From Piscicola geometra (Eukaryota > Annelida > Clitellata > Hirudinida > Piscicolidae), in assembly GCA_943735955.1 (NCBI GenBank), contig OX030960.1:2301402-2365401 (forward strand): a stretch of DNA of 64,000 nucleotides, in the 5' to 3' direction. The notes beneath the pieces are model-generated. The model saw only the letters and a list, made by a program, of their open reading frames with translations, did no database searches and was not told the DNA's origin. The position numbers and the translations under genes are program-made. Below, one piece after another: positions 32,458 to 44,880 of this stretch; positions within the stretch are counted from its first letter, which is position 1, and each line of letters starts with the position of its first letter.

Positions 32458-33660
32458 TCACCATAGAAAATTATTTTTGGCCGTCTTGTCGTCCACCCTC
32501 ACTGCCCATCGAAGCTGCGACTGCATCAAAACTGTGTGGATACTGGAAAGTCTCCTTTTAGACAGCACTTCTGTGTCTGGTACTTTGTCCTGCCACTTGA
32601 TGTTGAGGATTCTCCGCAGACTCGTCGTGGGAAAGTGGTTCAGATTTCTTGCGCGTCTCTGGTACACTGTCCGTGTCTCACATAAATAGAAAAAAGTAAG
32701 GAGAACCACTACCCTGTACACATTCAGTTTCGTTTGTGTCGTGATGTCTCTTCTGTTCCAGACGCTTGCATACAGCCTTCAAGAAGTGAAGCTGGATTTT
32801 GTTAAACGAGTGTAAAGCTCATCTTCAATGGTGACATTCTGTGACAGTATGCTGCCAAGGTAAGTGAACCGACTTGACAAGGATTTTTCTTCTCGGTAGG
32901 ATTTTCCAGGTGCGGAGTGATGGAGGACTTGAGTCTTCTTCATGTTGATCGTCAGATCGAAGTTTGAAGAAGCTCTAAAAAACATTTCTACGCAGCTTTG
33001 CATGTCAGTTTCTGTAGCAGCGTTGAGTGCATAGTCATCAGCAAACAGCAGCTCACTTATCTTTCCAACCAAAACTTTTGTTTTCGTCTGTAACTTCTAA
33101 AGGTTGAATAGTTTTCCATCAGTGCGGAATTTCAGGTCAATGCCACCATTTTGGTCTTTGTAGGCTTCAGACAACATTGCTGAAAAAATGAGACTGAATA
33201 ATGCTGGTGCCAGGAAGCAGCCTTGTTTGACTCCATTTGTGACCTGGAAAGGTTCAGAGAGGTTTCCGCCATCTTGTACTTTGGCTTGCATGCCTACATG
33301 TAATAAATAAGAAGTGAGTTTTCTAAGACACCCAAAATTTGACATAATCTTCCACAGAGCTTTCCTACTGACACTGTCGAAGGCTTTGGTCAGATCAACA
33401 TTGGTGGAGAAGAGGTCAGAGTTCTGTTCCTGACACTTCTCTTGAAGCTATTTGGCTGCAAACATCTTGCCTGTGGTACTTCACGGAAACCACACTGGTT
33501 TTCGGAGAAGAGTCCTTGGTCAAGGTGCTTCGAAGGGCATTGAAACCAAGTGATTTGTTGATTTGTTGCAGGAGAGGAGTTTTATTGCTGCTTGAGTTTC
33601 ATGAAAGGAAAGGGTCATCGAGTGCGTTTTTGAATGGCCCTCGAGGATGATGGCTGATTG
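32458..33660 (-). pseudogene. RTE-type LINE reverse transcriptase, 3' half
   Basis: In order on the minus strand: DLTKAFDSVSRKALWKIMS (about 33390, palm Asp), FQVTNGVKQGCFLAPALFSL (33270-33200), AMLSEAYKD, then after a frame change KISELLFADDYALNAAT (catalytic FADD, about 33045), SRFTYLGSILS, and finally RRILNIKWQDKVPDTEVL (about 32600), a conserved RTE C-terminal motif. Two stops or frameshifts split it into three frames. The endonuclease is missing and the 5' end fades near 33660. Confidence 0.85.
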
Positions 33661-33846
33661 TCTCATAACTAATAACAGAATAAGTCTATATCCTTAATAT
33701 AATAATTAAACTTTTACAAATTCAACTATGCAGCTTTGATAAAACTAATGCAGTCTTGAGTATTCATATTCAAATGGGTAACAAGATGTTGGTTGGCAAT
33801 CAAGAGATTGTCATAATGGTGGTATGGCATAAAAGTAAAAATAGGA

Positions 33847-35030
<1,184 letters not shown>

Positions 35031-35229
35031 AGTGATGAAAGAATGGGCAGAGATAAAGGCTTTGAAAAAAGTGGCTCTTTTTTATTAAACAATTATGATG
35101 GCAGATCAAAACCTTGACACTTATTCTTTATTTCTTCTATCTGATATTCTTCCACTAGAAGCAAAAGCATATCAATATCTGACCCCAGGACCCCCCCAGG
35201 ATCGCTGCCCATGTAATTATGTAATCAGC

Positions 35230-36033
35230 AGATATTAATTTTTCTATCGATTAAGATCTTTGTAAGGGGCTTGCATGTGATGAGATTCTAGGAATCAGTG
35301 AGTTTGGTTCTTTTTATAGCATGCATTGTTGCACAACGGCTTGAAGTTGCACAACGGCTTGAACTTTCTAAACTACCTACATACTTAGTTTTACCATTAT
35401 TTGGAGATAGTTGGTTTTACCGGAATAAAAAGTTTAAAAAAATAGTTTTGCACTTATCTGTGTCAATAAAAAACTAATTACAGCAGTAGATTTGATAGTA
35501 AAATAAATGAACAATTGATTCATTGTTTCAATGAAATTTAAAAATTTAATTTTACTGAATGGGCACTTGATTTTTTAAGACATAACAACAAACCGGTTTC
35601 TTAACCAACATTTATACAAAATTTCAGTGATTGATTCGTTTATGAATACCAGAAATAATAAGAACACCGATTAACGAAGACATTTTTTTACCAACTCTAC
35701 TTTTCATAATTACGCATTTCAGTTTTTTTTTTCACTCAAAAATGTTTTCAATGTCCTGAATGAGCAACTGGAAAGCTTCATAGGCATGGTAATCTGTATA
35801 CCCTTGACTTGGAATACACTATTTGATATGATCATCATTATCGCTAATTATATTCTTCTTGGCCATCACTCATTTCAGTGTCGATCTCGCTGATAGCTTC
35901 TTCATCGTTACTCATGCCTTTATCCTCACGGCTTTCATCGCGACTTTCTCCAGGATCCATTGTTTTAGTTTCATCTGCACAGAATCGTCCACTTTCCACT
36001 TTATTTTTCATAATAAACAATCGGTAGTAGAAA
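35230..36033. repeat. Repeat family X, copy C
   Basis: Collinear with 47040-47761 and with 4790-5500 at clearly lower identity than the duplication that begins at 36034. The minus strand at 36104-35844 keeps an 86-codon frame with an acidic second half (MSNDEEAISEIDTEMSDGQE) that could be the N-terminus of a piggyBac-like transposase; that is a guess from composition only. Confidence 0.7.
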
Positions 36034-36416
36034 GAATGGGCGATTACGCATAGAATACTTTTCAAGCGATACCAGTTGATCTTTTTAGCTAAAAAAAGTA
36101 ACATACATCAAAGATTATCAAGAATAAAAGTCAGATTATTCTTTTTATGACAGAATACGCATATATATTTTTATAAAAATGACGCTTACTTCAATTTATC
36201 GTATGCAATTAAGTTATTCAAATCAGTAGAATCATTTTTCCTTTGTTGCGACTTTATGGTTTGTAAAAAAAATTGTATCTGCATGCGTTTATATATATTC
36301 TCCTATAACATTAATGAACATAGAAAGGCAAAGATATAATTAAGTGGCAATCTATGTAGATCGCGTACTTAATATATTCTTTTATAATTCAGTCTATATG
36401 GCGCGAAATACAGGAG

Positions 36417-36550
36417 CTTCTATATATAAAGAACAGATTCTTATGAGGAACAACTTTCGCAGAATAAAGTTAGTTTCAGCATGGCAAGACTATTGGAGGA
36501 CAAGCCTGATGTAATGTTTGCAAGAATTGGAAGCACATGTTCTAATTCAA
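36417..36550 (+). promoter_or_regulatory. Possible TATA promoter and first exon (also at 48145-48278)
   Basis: CTATATATAAAG (about 36420-36431) lies some 50 bases before ATG at 36481. From this ATG 70 bases are open (MARLLEDKPDVMFARIGS, then TCSNS) up to a strong donor GTAAGT at 36551. A similar but ATG-less copy of the upstream part is at 36885-37030 (GCAGGAGCTTCTATATATTC). No downstream exon is recognised, so this may be the 5' end of a retro- or DNA element gene or chance. Confidence 0.35.
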
Positions 36551-37752
36551 GTAAGTCTACTTTGTATAATTTAATATTTTTTTCTGGAATTAATTGAACT
36601 TTTAGCTAGATTATGCACAAGCATGTCTAAAGCGTGTTCGACTTTTTCAATATTTGTAGTTTTCAAATTGCAACATTTCTATTGTTTCGAATGAAACGCC
36701 TCCAATAATAAATGCCATTCAATGAAATATTAATTAAAAATAATAAATACACAAGTACACATACTCATTCCCTAAATTTAAAGGAAATATTGTAAATAAT
36801 ATACTTATAGTATTGTATTAAACTTTTCAAAAATAATTTGACAACAAAATTCCAAAAACATTGCATGCATTTTTAAATATTTTCTTATAACATTAATGAA
36901 CATAGAAAGGCAATTTGAAAAGACAAGGTGTGCGCTCATGAAGTGGCAATTTATGTACTAATTTATGTAAATATAGTATTTTTTTATATTTAGACTATTG
37001 CGTGAAATGCAGGAGCTTCTATATATTCGGAGGTATAACTTGGTACTTGCACGGATTTCTTATTTTCACTTTTTAGAGATTTAATGACTATTTTCGGAAA
37101 ATAATTATATAAAAACTAAATATTACTAAACGAAGATGAGAACATTAGAGGTCTCATGTTGAAAAAGTGAGGCACGTTGCAGCGCGTCGAGTATGCGGCT
37201 CGTATTAACTGCATTATACATACTTCATATACTTGAATATTAGAATATACGTTTTATTAAGTGATTTTAATTCGAAAAATAGGTTTATTTGTTTTTATTA
37301 TGAAAAACATTAAAAGAAACAATAGGTGTTTCAGTTGTGTGCTAATACGCTAGGATTGCCTCCACGACCCGACCACGACACAGGCTGTACTAGTCTACGA
37401 GGTACTAGTAGCAGGTTCTGAACCCGACCTAAGTAAAATATTAGCACAAAAATCAATAAAATGTCTCTATTAATCATGTCTGTGCTGAAGCTGGCTGCCG
37501 CAAGGTCGAGGTCCACTGCTTCTGGTATCCAGTAGCTGATGTTGAATTATTTTTGTTTCTTTCTGCCGAAGTACTTTTTGAGTTTACCATCCTCTAATAT
37601 CCAGTTATGGGTTATCAGCTCACCAACCAAGAGCTCTTCATTTAGTATTTTTTGGTTGAATACTTTCATTGCTGTTCATTTTAACGAATAACGGATCATC
37701 AGCTGATCGTAACCATCTTTTCTTTCTTTTTTCTATCTTTATTTTGTATCTT

Positions 37753-38070
37753 TTAAACTGCGATTCTTCTCTCCAGGATCTTTCTGATCTTTCTCATCTT
37801 GGCAGTCGTCTTCATCGCATACTTGATGAGCGATTTTTGTTCTTCACTTTTTCCTATCAACCACTCCAAGGTGCCATCTAATTTTGCCCTTGCCTTACCT
37901 TGAATAAAACCCATGGTGACGTACGGAGATCTTCTTATGTAAAAGTCCACCATACCCAAAGCTCTTTCTGCCTGAGTAGGTCCAGTGAGGAGTTTCCCAA
38001 CCAAACCAAGGGCCTGCAGTTGCAACATTGTTCTTGGTTCGTTGAGTCCCTCCCACAGGGCCTTGGTCAT
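37753..38070 (-). CDS. Unrecognised ORF, 105 codons (identical copy at 49481-49798)
   Basis: The frame encodes a protein-like sequence: NEPRTMLQLQALGLVGKLLT, then AERALGMVDFYIRRSPYVTM, then DGTLEWLIGKSEEQKSLIKY. It is basic at its C-terminus (AKMRKIRKILERR) and mostly helical by composition. Part of it (about 37890-37985) also exists at 1590-1690, outside the duplication, so it belongs to a repeated element. I do not recognise the family. It may be one exon of a transposon gene. Confidence 0.4.
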   Translation of the reverse strand: MTKALWEGLNEPRTMLQLQALGLVGKLLTGPTQAERALGMVDFYIRRSPYVTMGFIQGKARAKLDGTLEWLIGKSEEQKSLIKYAMKTTAKMRKIRKILERRIAV

Positions 38071-38231
38071 ATCATTCTTGGAGTCACTACTGATAAAATA
38101 ATAATAATGCTTCTTGGAACGAGTTTGTTTGCTGTTAGATAGGCCCTTAACGCTCCTGGTTCACCTTTGAAAGGGTGCCTGAGAAAGAAAGAAATATTCA
38201 ATAACTCTTATAAATCAATATACAAATCGAT

Positions 38232-38432
38232 TCAATCAGCAAGAGCATCTAAGGGATGAACATGGCATGAAAGGTGCAGTAAATCAATCTGCAGCTCATC
38301 AACTAAAAGCTGATGAACCCGATTTTTGAAAGAAAGCGAGATCGCACTTGAGCCACTTTTTTCAGCTGCTGACCATCGTTTTACCTCTTTTATATGCTCC
38401 CCTCTATGATAACTCCAGGAGTACAGTAACAA
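38232..38432 (-). other. Repeat-borne ORF piece with a 95-bp direct repeat around a piggyBac fragment
   Basis: A 95-base segment starting GCATGAAAGGTGC occurs at 38261-38355 and, slightly changed, at 38914-39008. The piggyBac fragment lies between them. The minus strand of the first codes KNRVHQLLVDELQIDLLHLS; the second, with its upstream, reads NLLVRQHLIMLTKSTSLTEA and then AEIYAHNFKLKVAQMRSRF. I do not recognise the protein. The same arrangement is at 49960-50740. Confidence 0.5.
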
Positions 38433-38435
38433 CGC

Positions 38436-38915
38436 TATTTACACTCCACTTTACTAATATGATATTGGATTCTTCATCTAATAAATAGTCATATTCTCTT
38501 GCTTTTTTTCATTATTTCAACATCTTTCATTGGACATAATCCGGTTTCCTCTTACAGTATCAGTTTCAAATACATTATTATTTTTCAAATGCTCAATCAA
38601 TCTAAAAGAGGTAAAGTAATTATCAAAATATAACTCAAATGGAATTTATTTTGGTAAACAATAAATTAGTTCAGATACCACCGATCCACGAAAGCCTAAA
38701 TCGCTGTTCTACGTTTTTGATGTTCTTAGATATGTGTCACACTTTATCAAATAATCAAGCCTATTATCTAGACACCAAACTTTATACCCAAATCTCATGG
38801 GTTTCGCTCTGATAAACTGTATTGATGAATGCCTTCAATAATATGGCACTATTGATTCCTCAATTGCCAAATGACATTCTTCAGGCCAATATTTGAGAAA
38901 TCTTTCAAAGAATTG
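38436..38915 (-). pseudogene. piggyBac transposase core fragment, copy 1 (stop at 38837)
   Basis: Minus-strand frames give EESIVPYY, stop, RHSSIQFIRAKPMRFGYKVW, and then GSVVSELIYCLPK and LYFDNYFTSFRLIEHLKNN with a catalytic Asp of the DDE_Tnp_1_7 domain. The element is different from the one at 200-1458. In copy 1 base 38837 makes a TGA within YY-RRH. Copy 2 (50164-50646) has the sense codon there, leaving a 69-codon frame (50437-50646). Both copies share other breaks. Confidence 0.8.
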
Positions 38916-39121
38916 CATGAAAGGTGCGGTAAATCAATCTGCAGCTCATCAACTAAAAGCTGATGAACCCGATTTTTGAAAGAAAGCGAGAACGCATTTG
39001 GGCCACTTTCAGTTTGAAATTATGAGCATAAATCTCGGCAGCTTCCGTTAAGGATGTACTTTTGGTCAGCATTATCAGATGCTGACGCACCAGCAAGTTT
39101 GCCTACAGATAAGGAAATATT

Positions 39122-39376
39122 TTAATTTTCATTATTAGTATTAAAACTTAAATAAATATACATTATGTGCTTGTCTACAGTGGTGGCATCGTGAGCTACG
39201 GTAGCTGTATCGCAATGATACATATGCTCACCAAACTGTATCAGAGCAAGCACGCCTGGCTCATGGGTCATCCTAGATATATTGCTATAGTGTGGTAAGT
39301 TACTTAAACGCATACCAAAAATTGTATTAGTAAAATAATTAAAAATTGGCGCTATGCTTCTTACAGGTATATTCAA
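39122..39376 (-). other. Recurrent 84-codon frame of family X (also 44931, 50850, 2144)
   Basis: The frame reads NIPVRSIAPIFNYFTNTIFG, then MRLSNLPHYSNISRMT and HEPGVLALIQFGEHMYHCDT. It is found four times in the window with few changes. I do not recognise it. It looks like one exon or fragment of a DNA-transposon protein. Confidence 0.45.
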
Positions 39377-39540
39377 TAAAATTGTTGTATATATAGTTTT
39401 CCGAATAACTGGTTTATAGCTATTTATAGATGGTTTATAACTAACCTAGCTAATCTCTGGATCTCTCACCACGATCAGGCCACTTAATACTCTAATTTAC
39501 TAGTTAGTTTCATATTATCTAAAACATTGGCATTTATAAG

Positions 39541-39556
39541 GGTTAGGGTTAGGTTG
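39541..39556. repeat. Short telomere-like motif (also at 51269)
   Basis: GGTTAGGGTTAGGTTG lies 3' of the coiled-coil ORF that reads away from 41014. Similar words sit beside PLE pieces at 53989, 58624, 63006 and 63730. Confidence 0.7.
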
Positions 39557-40141
39557 AGGTGTGTGAACTCTTTCGAGTCACGGAAAGCGTTCCGGCTTAT
39601 TTTTCGGAATTGATTCGGGTGTTTACTCTAGTTCCTCTTCTTCTAAATACCACTTCTCTATTAAGGGGGGTGTGGTTGTAGCCTCTTTCGAGTCTACAGG
39701 TAGTGCGTTCCGGCTTATGTACTCGGATCTGATTGGGATGTTTAACTCTAATTCCTCTTCTGCCGTAGACCACTTCTCTATTGAGGGTGTTATTGGTTTT
39801 TGGGAGGATTTATTGTGTTATTTAGCGACTGTTTGTGTTCTGTTTTTTTGATAGGTTATATGTATGTATACACATATATATATACATGTTTTATTATTTT
39901 TTTGTATTCGTGTGTGAATATGTATGTGTTTTTGTGAGTATTTTTCTCATATTTTTGTCATTCGATAAGTTTTTTTGGAAAAAAGTTTATTATTTAAGAA
40001 CGTCATTGTAACATGAAATATGTGAATTCAACGACAATTGAAAAAATTGAAAATGATCGAACATGTTATAAAAAGTTAGTCAATAAAATTGGTAAAAAGA
40101 TTCAGTCAATAATATTGGTTTAATCAGTTTAGTTAGTGTTT

Positions 40142-41014
40142 CTACATAATAGATGTGTAGCATTGTCGTTTCGGTTGTTGGCCGGTTGCTTCTTGTATCG
40201 CTGAATTTATATTTGTGTCCATTACAGCTTCGAGCATGTCCTTCTGTAGTCTCAGTGTGGTTTTCCTGAGTGATTTTCCTCTCTGTGTCTGTACGACAGT
40301 TTGCTCTTGTGTGCTTGCCGATGGTGTTTCGGGTACTATGTCTTCAGAAGGTTGATTCGTTTTTGGTGTATTTGTGTTTTTAATATTTGTAATTTGTGAC
40401 TCTAAATTGGCATTTTTTGTTTGTATATCGGCCATGATTTCGATTAATTTATTTAATTATATATTTAGGTTGTCCAGGCCTGTATCCATGGTTGCTGGTT
40501 CGTTTATTTTTGTTGTTGTGTGTGTTGGTGTTGTTATCGTTGTTATGCTTGATGTCGTTGTCGTCGTGGTTGTCGTTGATGTTGTTGTAGTTGGTGTTGT
40601 TGTAAGCGTTACGGACGTTGTTGTTGTTGTGGTTGGTGTTATTGTCGCTGCTTCTTGTATGTCTAGTGTTTCTTTGATTAAGTTCATCAGGTCCTCCTCA
40701 AGTTTGCTCTTCCATTTCTTATTTGTTTTACGAGCAATGTGGATTTCTTTTTTAATTGTTGGTAAGGGTTGGTTTTTCAGTCTTAATATTAGTTTTTTGA
40801 TGTGTGTTTCTATTGTGTCCTCTATTTTGCATCTTAGGTTGATTCGGAATGTTTCAAATTCTTCCGTGATTAATTTGTCAAAATCGGTAGTTCTTTTCAT
40901 TTCCGCTATGCGGATTGATGATCCTACACGTTCCAAGCTTCTTTCGAAGCTCAATTTGGTTTCGATGTCCTTGAAATTGTCGAGCTGGTGTAGGCTCTTG
41001 AGTAGACTTGTCAT
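40142..41014 (-). pseudogene. PLE-associated coiled-coil ORF with one in-frame stop, copy 1
   Basis: About 290 codons open at 41014 (MTSLLKSLHQLDNFKDIETK). Lys/Glu-rich helical stretches (about 1-120) suggest a coiled coil. A Thr-rich stretch (about 125-165) follows, then GLDNLNI, a TAA at 40454-40456, and the same frame continues LNKLIEIMADIQTKNANLES to a basic end (KSLRKTTLRLQKDML). Paralogue 54462-54911 has a Lys codon at the stop (NEKLNKLLKI), so the stop is secondary. The leader to 41400 is shared with 54930-55210 and 62560-62860, which places this in a PLE-linked repeat family. The function is not known; an RNA-binding or assembly role is only a guess. Confidence 0.6.
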
Positions 41015-41769
41015 CTTTTCTCTGACCTCGCTTTTATTATGGTCTTTGTCTTCTTCGCTCGTGTCCGAGTCCGTAGAGTGTTGTGTGCGTTGCTTATACT
41101 CGTGGTGTGCGAGTTATAGTTTGAGTTGTGGAAGGCGCGGTTTCCTCTTCCTCTTCAGCGGTGTGTTGTTGTGTATGGTGCGTATCTGTGTGTCCCTCTT
41201 GTAGTGTGTGTGGGGACGTATATTACTTGTGTTTCGTTTGTGTGGTGTGTCTCTCCATGTGTCCTTCCTGTTCCTCTCGTGTATGGGAACCAGTGGGGGG
41301 TTATTTTGGTTTTTTTGGAAGTTTTTTTGGTTTAAGTTTTTATTTTATTATGATTTAAAGACTGGGTGGTTATTTGATTCTATTTTTTGTGTGTTTGTTA
41401 TGTGTAAGTAAATTTTATTTATCGTGTACAATGAGTTGGTATCGGTTTTTTTGAAAAGATAAAAAACTCCAGAACAATAGCTGTGTTTGGTTCGGGGTGG
41501 AAACTTAATTTTTGTTTAGTTTTCTTTTTTCCTTCTTTTTTCACACAATTGTTAATATATGCTGCGTAAATTAGAAATTTAAAATCAACTTTTAAAATAG
41601 CACCCGTAATGCTATTTAAATCTCTGTAACTTATTATTTTTCACTAAAATAGCTACTTTCACTTCATGAAATGGTTGTTAAAAATAATTTAATGAATATT
41701 CTATTACTTTTAACGTTAAAACTTTAATTATTTCAAAAGAACCCAGTATTGTGGAAAAATCTATATTAA

Positions 41770-41815
41770 CAAGCAAATCATGATGGTGTATTAATACACA
41801 ATCATGATTTGCTTG
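41770..41815. other. 46-base near-perfect palindrome
   Basis: CAAGCAAATCATGAT faces ATCATGATTTGCTTG around GTGTATTAATACAC, which is itself palindromic. Only one base pair of the 23 is mismatched (G opposite A). It lies in non-coding sequence between the duplication and the RTE element. Confidence 0.9.
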
Positions 41816-42470
41816 TATCATGTATATTTCTCTGTTTTCAGTTTTCATTTTTTCTCAATAACGTTGAGAAGCCTCTCGGTTTTTTTGGTCAATTGGTGCC
41901 ATCTAAAAAAAAAAAGTATTGGAACAAAGCTATATTATCAAGAAGTTCATAATAATGTATTCATGTCCCCATTCTCACTATCAGAATCGGGAAAATTGAT
42001 CTTATTTCATTAATTGAAAAGCTTCATTAAAAATATTATTAGACGAAGCTTACATCAAAATATTTTTAAAACATTGTCTTATTCAATGAATAATATGAAA
42101 CAACTTTAAAATATACAGTAAAGTCGGGACACCTAATACTAGTATAATGAGAATCGGGGAATTTTGTGCTAACGTCAGGGTATGCATGATAGGATATGTC
42201 GATATTGTTCTATAAAAAATAATCATGAGAGCCCGGTATTATAATTTTACCTTCCTATACCCATGAACTGTATTAATAAAAAAAATCCTGTTTCTTGATA
42301 AATCACAATGATCAGAGGGAAAAATAACGCTAAAATCAAAAGTGAGAGATTGTGAAAAATAACAAAATAGCCGAAAGCTGATATAAAATAATGTTTTTTA
42401 AAGTTGAGAGAAGCAAAACCACGTCTTTAAATAAGCCTACGACTGAATAAATCAAACCGGATAGAACTAA
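41816..42470. other. AT-rich spacer, nothing recognised
   Basis: No ORF with protein character, no repeat copy in the window. Short AT-rich ORFs only. Confidence 0.6.
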
Positions 42471-44315
42471 CTAATACATAAACTTAAAATATGTAGATTT
42501 TAGATCGCGCTTGCAGACGTCCTTGTAGCGAAGGTATGGCCTGCCAGTTGCTCCAACCTGAGACAAGCTCGCCAAATAGCACGTCTTTGGGAAGTCGGCC
42601 ATCATCCATCCGACCGCATTTAATGACTTCTGGTGGTATGCCATCAGCCCCTGGAGCTTTCCCTGAAGACAAACTTCCAAAAGCCTTCTTTAATTCTGGG
42701 CTTTTCATCTAGTTCCATCATGAGTAAAAGAGTTTCAACTGCGGCAAGGGCTTTATCACTGACGTGATTCTGCTTGGAGTATAGGTCGGAGTAGTATTCT
42801 ACCCAGCGGTCCATCTGCTTGCACTTATCGTCGATGATTGCATCAGTGGCAGACTTGAGTGGGGCTATGGGCTTCCTAGTGCGACCTGTTTTGGCATAGC
42901 TGAAGCCAGTAGTCATTATCGTGATTTCTTGCTAATTTCTGCACTGCACTTTTGGAGGATCTGTACGCTTGTAGACTCTTTTGGCTGGAATGTAGCTTGT
43001 ACTCCAGATGAGTTCTGTGGCGTTCTTCTATAGCTGGAGTGAGTGTGAAGGAGTGGGCTTCAAACCAATCGCTGTTTTTGTTCTGCCTCTTTCCAAAGAC
43101 ATTGGACGCAGCCTTGTAACTCTTTTCCCTGACATTGTCCCAACGTTTTTTGGCTGTTCCATCAGGAGGTTTTAGGTGGAGCAGTTCCAAGAGATCCTGG
43201 TTAAACTGTGCCACTCTGTCTGGGTGGTTTGCTTTGCTCCCATCGATTCGGGGTTTTCCTTCAGGCCTGGACCGGTGAACTTTCTTGGGCTGGAGTCTCA
43301 GTTTGCAACAGACCAGAGAATGATCGGTATCACAATCAGCGCTGTGATAGGTGCGAATATGTAGTACACTTTTCAAAGAAGATTGCCGGCTGATGATCAG
43401 GTCGAGCTTGTGCCAGATTTTAGATCGTGGGTGTTTCCACGAAGCTTTATGCTGTGGTTTCGTCTGATAAAAAGTGTTGGTGATGCTGAGATGGTGATGT
43501 GAGCACATCTCCAAGAGTCGCTGCCCATTTTCATTAATCCTTCCGACACCAAATTATCAGTTGTTCTTCTTTCGGGATATTGTTGAGAAGCGAATCTAGA
43601 AATCGTCTTTGGAATCACTCGTTGCGTTAAGGGTTGGTGCATAGGCACTGATGAAGTTGACTGGCCCAGAAGTGGTGTGGAGACGGAGTGATAGAAGTCT
43701 TTCAGTTTCTTTTTGGCAAGGTTCTATCATTCCCAGCGGATGGTTCCGGACTGCAAAACTAACGCCGTATTCTCTGTTGTGTTCAGCCCTTTTTCTTTGC
43801 CAAAAGAATGTGTGATCTTTTTTTCTAAGACTTCCAAAATCAGCTAGCCGAGTCTCCTGCAGTGAAGCAATGTCGACCCGGAGTCTCACGAGTTCATCGT
43901 TGATAAGTGCAGTCTTTCGGACATCACTGATCATCTGGAGGTCTTGAGATAGCCCTGGTGTGAGTGCTCTAACATTCCAGGGGCCCAGTTTTAGGGCAGG
44001 TGTTTTTTTTTGTTTTTTTAAATTTTGTTTGCGGGTACATAATAAGTGTTGCAGCACTCTGAGCCCATACGCACCTAGTAGGGCAGGCGAACTGTGATGG
44101 AACAACACCTAATTGACTGGGGACTGCCCAGCTTGAGGCGGGCGGTAGTTGTAAATAAGACATGGCGATCTCTCCCACCGTCGGAAGCAAACATATGACT
44201 TATAACCAGTAAACTGCTACTTCCTTGTTTTTTCAACGCTTTCAGCGAAGCTGGAATGACCTCTCCAGGGCGTAATCCTGGGCAAAATACTATGGAAAGT
44301 AAGTTGTAGCTCATG
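42471..44315 (-). pseudogene. RTE-type LINE with endonuclease but reverse-transcriptase core deleted
   Basis: From 44315 the minus strand has LGPWNVRALTPGLSQDLQ (about 43990), ASLQETRLADFG (43860), and VNFISAYAPTLNAT (43650): the endonuclease start. After a break, LSITNTFYQTKPQHKASWKH, ADCDTDHSLVCCKLRL (endonuclease His) and KPRIDGSKA form 43514-42876. The linker KCKQMDRWVEYYSDLYSKQN (42810) leads to SSGKAPGADGIPPEVIKCG (about 42660-42605). The frame then jumps directly to RMDDGRLPKDVLFGELVSG, the C-terminus of RTE proteins. The palm with KAFD, VKQGC and FADD, some 400 residues in the family, is missing. I also cannot find the GDFNAR endonuclease motif. The element cannot retrotranspose by itself. 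Confidence 0.85.
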
Positions 44316-44880
44316 CAGCAGACCCTTCTTCTCCACGCTTGATGGTGAGTCCAAGGGAAATGGAGAGCGGATACATCTCGGAACCATCAGCGTCGCAGGA
44401 GTTGCCGGAATGACTTTGTGAGCAAAGTTAAGCCGCCTTAGGGACCCCGACTTTGGATTTGAAATGAGGGTTGACTCCCTTAGCCTTTAATTAGCCAAAA
44501 CCTTACCTGCAAAGCAGCAGGGCCGTAACCCTGGCTGGGATACTGAAGGGGTAATAGCACTTGTCTAAGGTGCTTCCCTAAACTAGTGGTAGAACGGGGA
44601 TGTCTTACTTTCCCGTACAGGGAAGACACCTGTCCACTGCTCCTGGGTTGGTCGATGACAAGAAAAATGTGTTCATCTCGCCCTTTATCTGTTTTTGATT
44701 ATCGTGCTTTTGGGTAACCCAGATACCCTACACACCAAAAAGTTCTACTCATCGTGACAAGAGTGGGGGGGTTAGTTTAGTTGCCAGCCACTCGACCACA
44801 ACACAGGTTGTACTAGCTTACGTGGTACTCGTAGCAGGTTCTTAACAGATCCTGACCTGACCCTAAAAAACATTTAAATG
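44316..44880 (-). mobile_element. RTE-type LINE 5' leader
   Basis: Continuous with the coding part at 44315. It includes CAGGGTTACGGCCCTGCTGC (minus strand, about 44513-44532) and the block shared with 1740-2130. No ORF beyond short alternatives. Confidence 0.6.

Larger units (their letters stand above)
36034..41500. repeat. 5.47-kb duplicated segment, copy 1
   Basis: Matches 47762-53228 at a constant offset of 11728 bases with only about ten differences seen, e.g. at 36443, 37520, 38837 and 40550. Its left edge is inside family X and its right edge is the word GGTTCGGGGTGG at 41489-41500. The parts of the unit are described separately. Confidence 0.95.

Noticed and set aside
40374..41204. 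276-codon Val/Ser-rich plus-strand ORF (also 52102-52932)
   Set aside because: It is the antisense shadow of the Thr/Lys-rich minus-strand coiled-coil ORF. The minus reading is supported by the divergent paralogues at 54462-54911 and 62450-62620.
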